Source of the DNA: Lineolata rhizophorae
Lineage: Eukaryota; Ascomycota; Dothideomycetes; Lineolatales; Lineolataceae
Direction: 5' to 3'
Assembly (NCBI GenBank): GCA_010093515.1
Contig: MU001701.1
Span: 26,860 to 90,859, forward strand
DNA: 64,000 nt
A program made the position numbers and the translations under genes. Position 1 is the first letter of the stretch. Every line of letters begins with the position of its first letter. This document shows, one piece after another, positions 62,488-64,000 of the stretch. The notes below the pieces were generated by a model. The model did not search any database. It saw nothing but the letters and a program-made list of their open reading frames with translations, and was not told the DNA's origin.

Positions 62488-63965
62488 TGTTTGCTGGTTT
62501 GTATCCCTACTAGCGCTTCTATTAGATAAAGCCGCAGCGGATGCCTAGAGGATAGGCTGGCCGCCGAATCAACAGTCTGTCCTCAAATTAGCGACTAGGA
62601 ACTTGCCGGAAGATATGATTCCGCGTGATGGGATTCTTCAATAGATAGTTCAGACGTGCTACCACCATTGTTTCGTCCTAGGCACCATCTCAAGCGGTAT
62701 CTTTTGGTGTATCACCCGCGATATTTTGTCCAGTAGATTTATGAAGCACTGGCTTTTCACATTTAAACCCCCTTGCAAGAACGATACAACTCCATCTGTG
62801 ACGAAGGTGTCGAGAAAGGTTCTCTCTACTACTGCGAACTTGGCAAAGTCGATCAAATAGGCTTTTAGGGGTACTACGGAGGATGTTGGGGCGCTGGGAT
62901 ATTTGAAAGCCGTTGAAGATACGGTTGCGGGCATCCCTGCCCTTGAGGAAAGGTGACCAAAGGAGAGATTATGTAAATTCATTTCTGGGCATGTCGAATA
63001 TAATTGCGACGAAGTGTCTATTTTAAGCGAAACACGCAGTGGAAACCCCCACCCCACAATGGACAATGAAGGCAACGTCATCAATCCCCCGGCATCCTAG
63101 GCAAAGGGAACCTAAAGCAATTGAATAGAGCCACGTCCTTTCGCTATTACCCAGAAACAGTCTTGACACAGTTCTCCAACAAGGTGTACGACTCACATTA
63201 TGCCAACCAACTCACCAACGCGGAATCATCAACCGCTGCTCAACCAGCTGCACCATTTTCTCAAGCTACGCCAGTCTTGTCCTGGGGACTGAATAACAAT
63301 GTGCAGGAATGTTGGGATGAGACTCGACGGGTTGAAGCCCAAAATTTCCACGAACACGGCAAATGGATATACGACTGTTGCAACCAGTGGCATGTCTATG
63401 GCTAAGGAGGGTTTTCTGGGGCCGGAGCGCTTCCAGTTTGCTCCCGTCACTTCATGGTTTTTATTCAAGAGCTGGACCTGCCGTAATCGTTCGCCGTGTT
63501 CGTGGCATGGCCGCCGGAAAACCGCCACTACCGACCTAGACGGGGCTTCGGCGATAGGGCGATTAGGCTGACTATCCACCAAGTTTTTGCTTTGCATTGT
63601 TGAATTATGGTGAAATTTAGGTAGTAGTGTTATTCCACCCTCCAATGGTTCTTTCGATAAAAATCTCCAGGTGCTTGGCACCGCGTGTAGCACAGGTTTC
63701 CGTAGGATGGGCGATTATCAGTGAAATAATTCTGGTCTGGATTCTGCTTTGTAGCTTCCGACCGGCCGACCGAAAGATCATCGCGAAATAATGAGTCTTG
63801 CGGAATTACCTGCTCCTCGTGCAACAATGTCCGATGGCGGACTTGCTTGTATTTACGGTACGTCTATACGAAGTAACCTACATCCAATAGTTATCCCACT
63901 TCAAAATGAAGGCTTCTTAGAGTAGTCCGCTAATATATGGACTTCTAAAAGTACTAACGTGTAGT
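62488..63965. other. Fragmentary region, no gene called
   Basis: Short frames on both strands, for example 63121-63405 on + with SFRYYPETVLTQFSNKVYD, look protein-like but cannot be assigned or joined. With the kinase relic and the ankyrin-like piece this looks like decaying accessory DNA. Confidence 0.4.
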
Positions 63966-63999
63966 ACCCCCTGGTCGGTCAGACCCCCTGGTCGGTCAG
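63966..63999 (+). repeat. Perfect 17-bp tandem repeat at window edge
   Basis: ACCCCCTGGTCGGTCAG occurs twice without mismatch and reaches the last bases of the window, so the array may continue. It could be a minisatellite or the terminal part of a mobile element. Confidence 0.85.
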
Positions 64000-64000
64000 C

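Noticed and set aside
62659-63084. 141-codon - frame
   Set aside because: The opposite strand is equally protein-like (RYNSICDEGVEKGSLYYCE), neither is recognised and no start or splice context supports it.

Overview
The window is nuclear DNA from a filamentous ascomycete (Pezizomycotina, most likely a Sordariomycete; I cannot name the species). The evidence is many short introns (about 45-140 nt) with GT..AG ends and CTAAC-like branch points, monocistronic genes on both strands, a dispersed 5S rRNA gene, and fungal-type families: gamma-tubulin, GH76 mannanase-like, DUF1996/WSC, QDE-2-like Argonaute and SRPK-like kinase. Most exon structures below were joined by hand by matching splice sites to conserved protein motifs.

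Layout. 0-7.6 kb holds almost no genes, only a frameshifted coiled-coil relic (2.3-3.4 kb). 7.6-14.6 kb holds a GDPD-type phospholipase, gamma-tubulin and a GH76 enzyme, all on +. 17.3-24.6 kb holds a Ser/Pro-rich conserved protein (+), an MFS sugar transporter (-), a 5S rRNA gene (+) and a MetE-like methyltransferase (-). 24.6-29.3 kb holds a CACGTG repeat cluster, a GT8 glycogenin-like gene (-) and a divergent mitochondrial carrier (+). 30.9-34.7 kb is an Argonaute. 35.4-47.4 kb holds an Old Yellow Enzyme-type oxidoreductase, an AT-rich island, a SET-domain protein, an SDR, an AhpC/TSA-like protein and class III alcohol dehydrogenase (formaldehyde detoxification), all on +. 50.4-52.5 kb is a secreted DUF1996/WSC protein. 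54.4-56.4 kb is a decayed C2H2-like gene. 57.6-59.7 kb is a divergent housekeeping pair, V-ATPase subunit c (-) and Snu13 (+). 60.5-64 kb holds a frameshifted SRPK-like kinase and other fragments.

There is no obvious biosynthetic cluster; the genes look like independent housekeeping and accessory loci. The most unusual object is the Argonaute. It carries an N-terminal CCHC zinc knuckle, a 15-bp-repeat Ala/Pro/Val segment and a linker of five in-register 60-bp repeats containing WG dipeptides, ahead of PAZ, MID and PIWI with an apparently intact D-E-D-D active site. The second regulatory highlight is a phased array of four CACGTG boxes upstream of the MetE-like gene.
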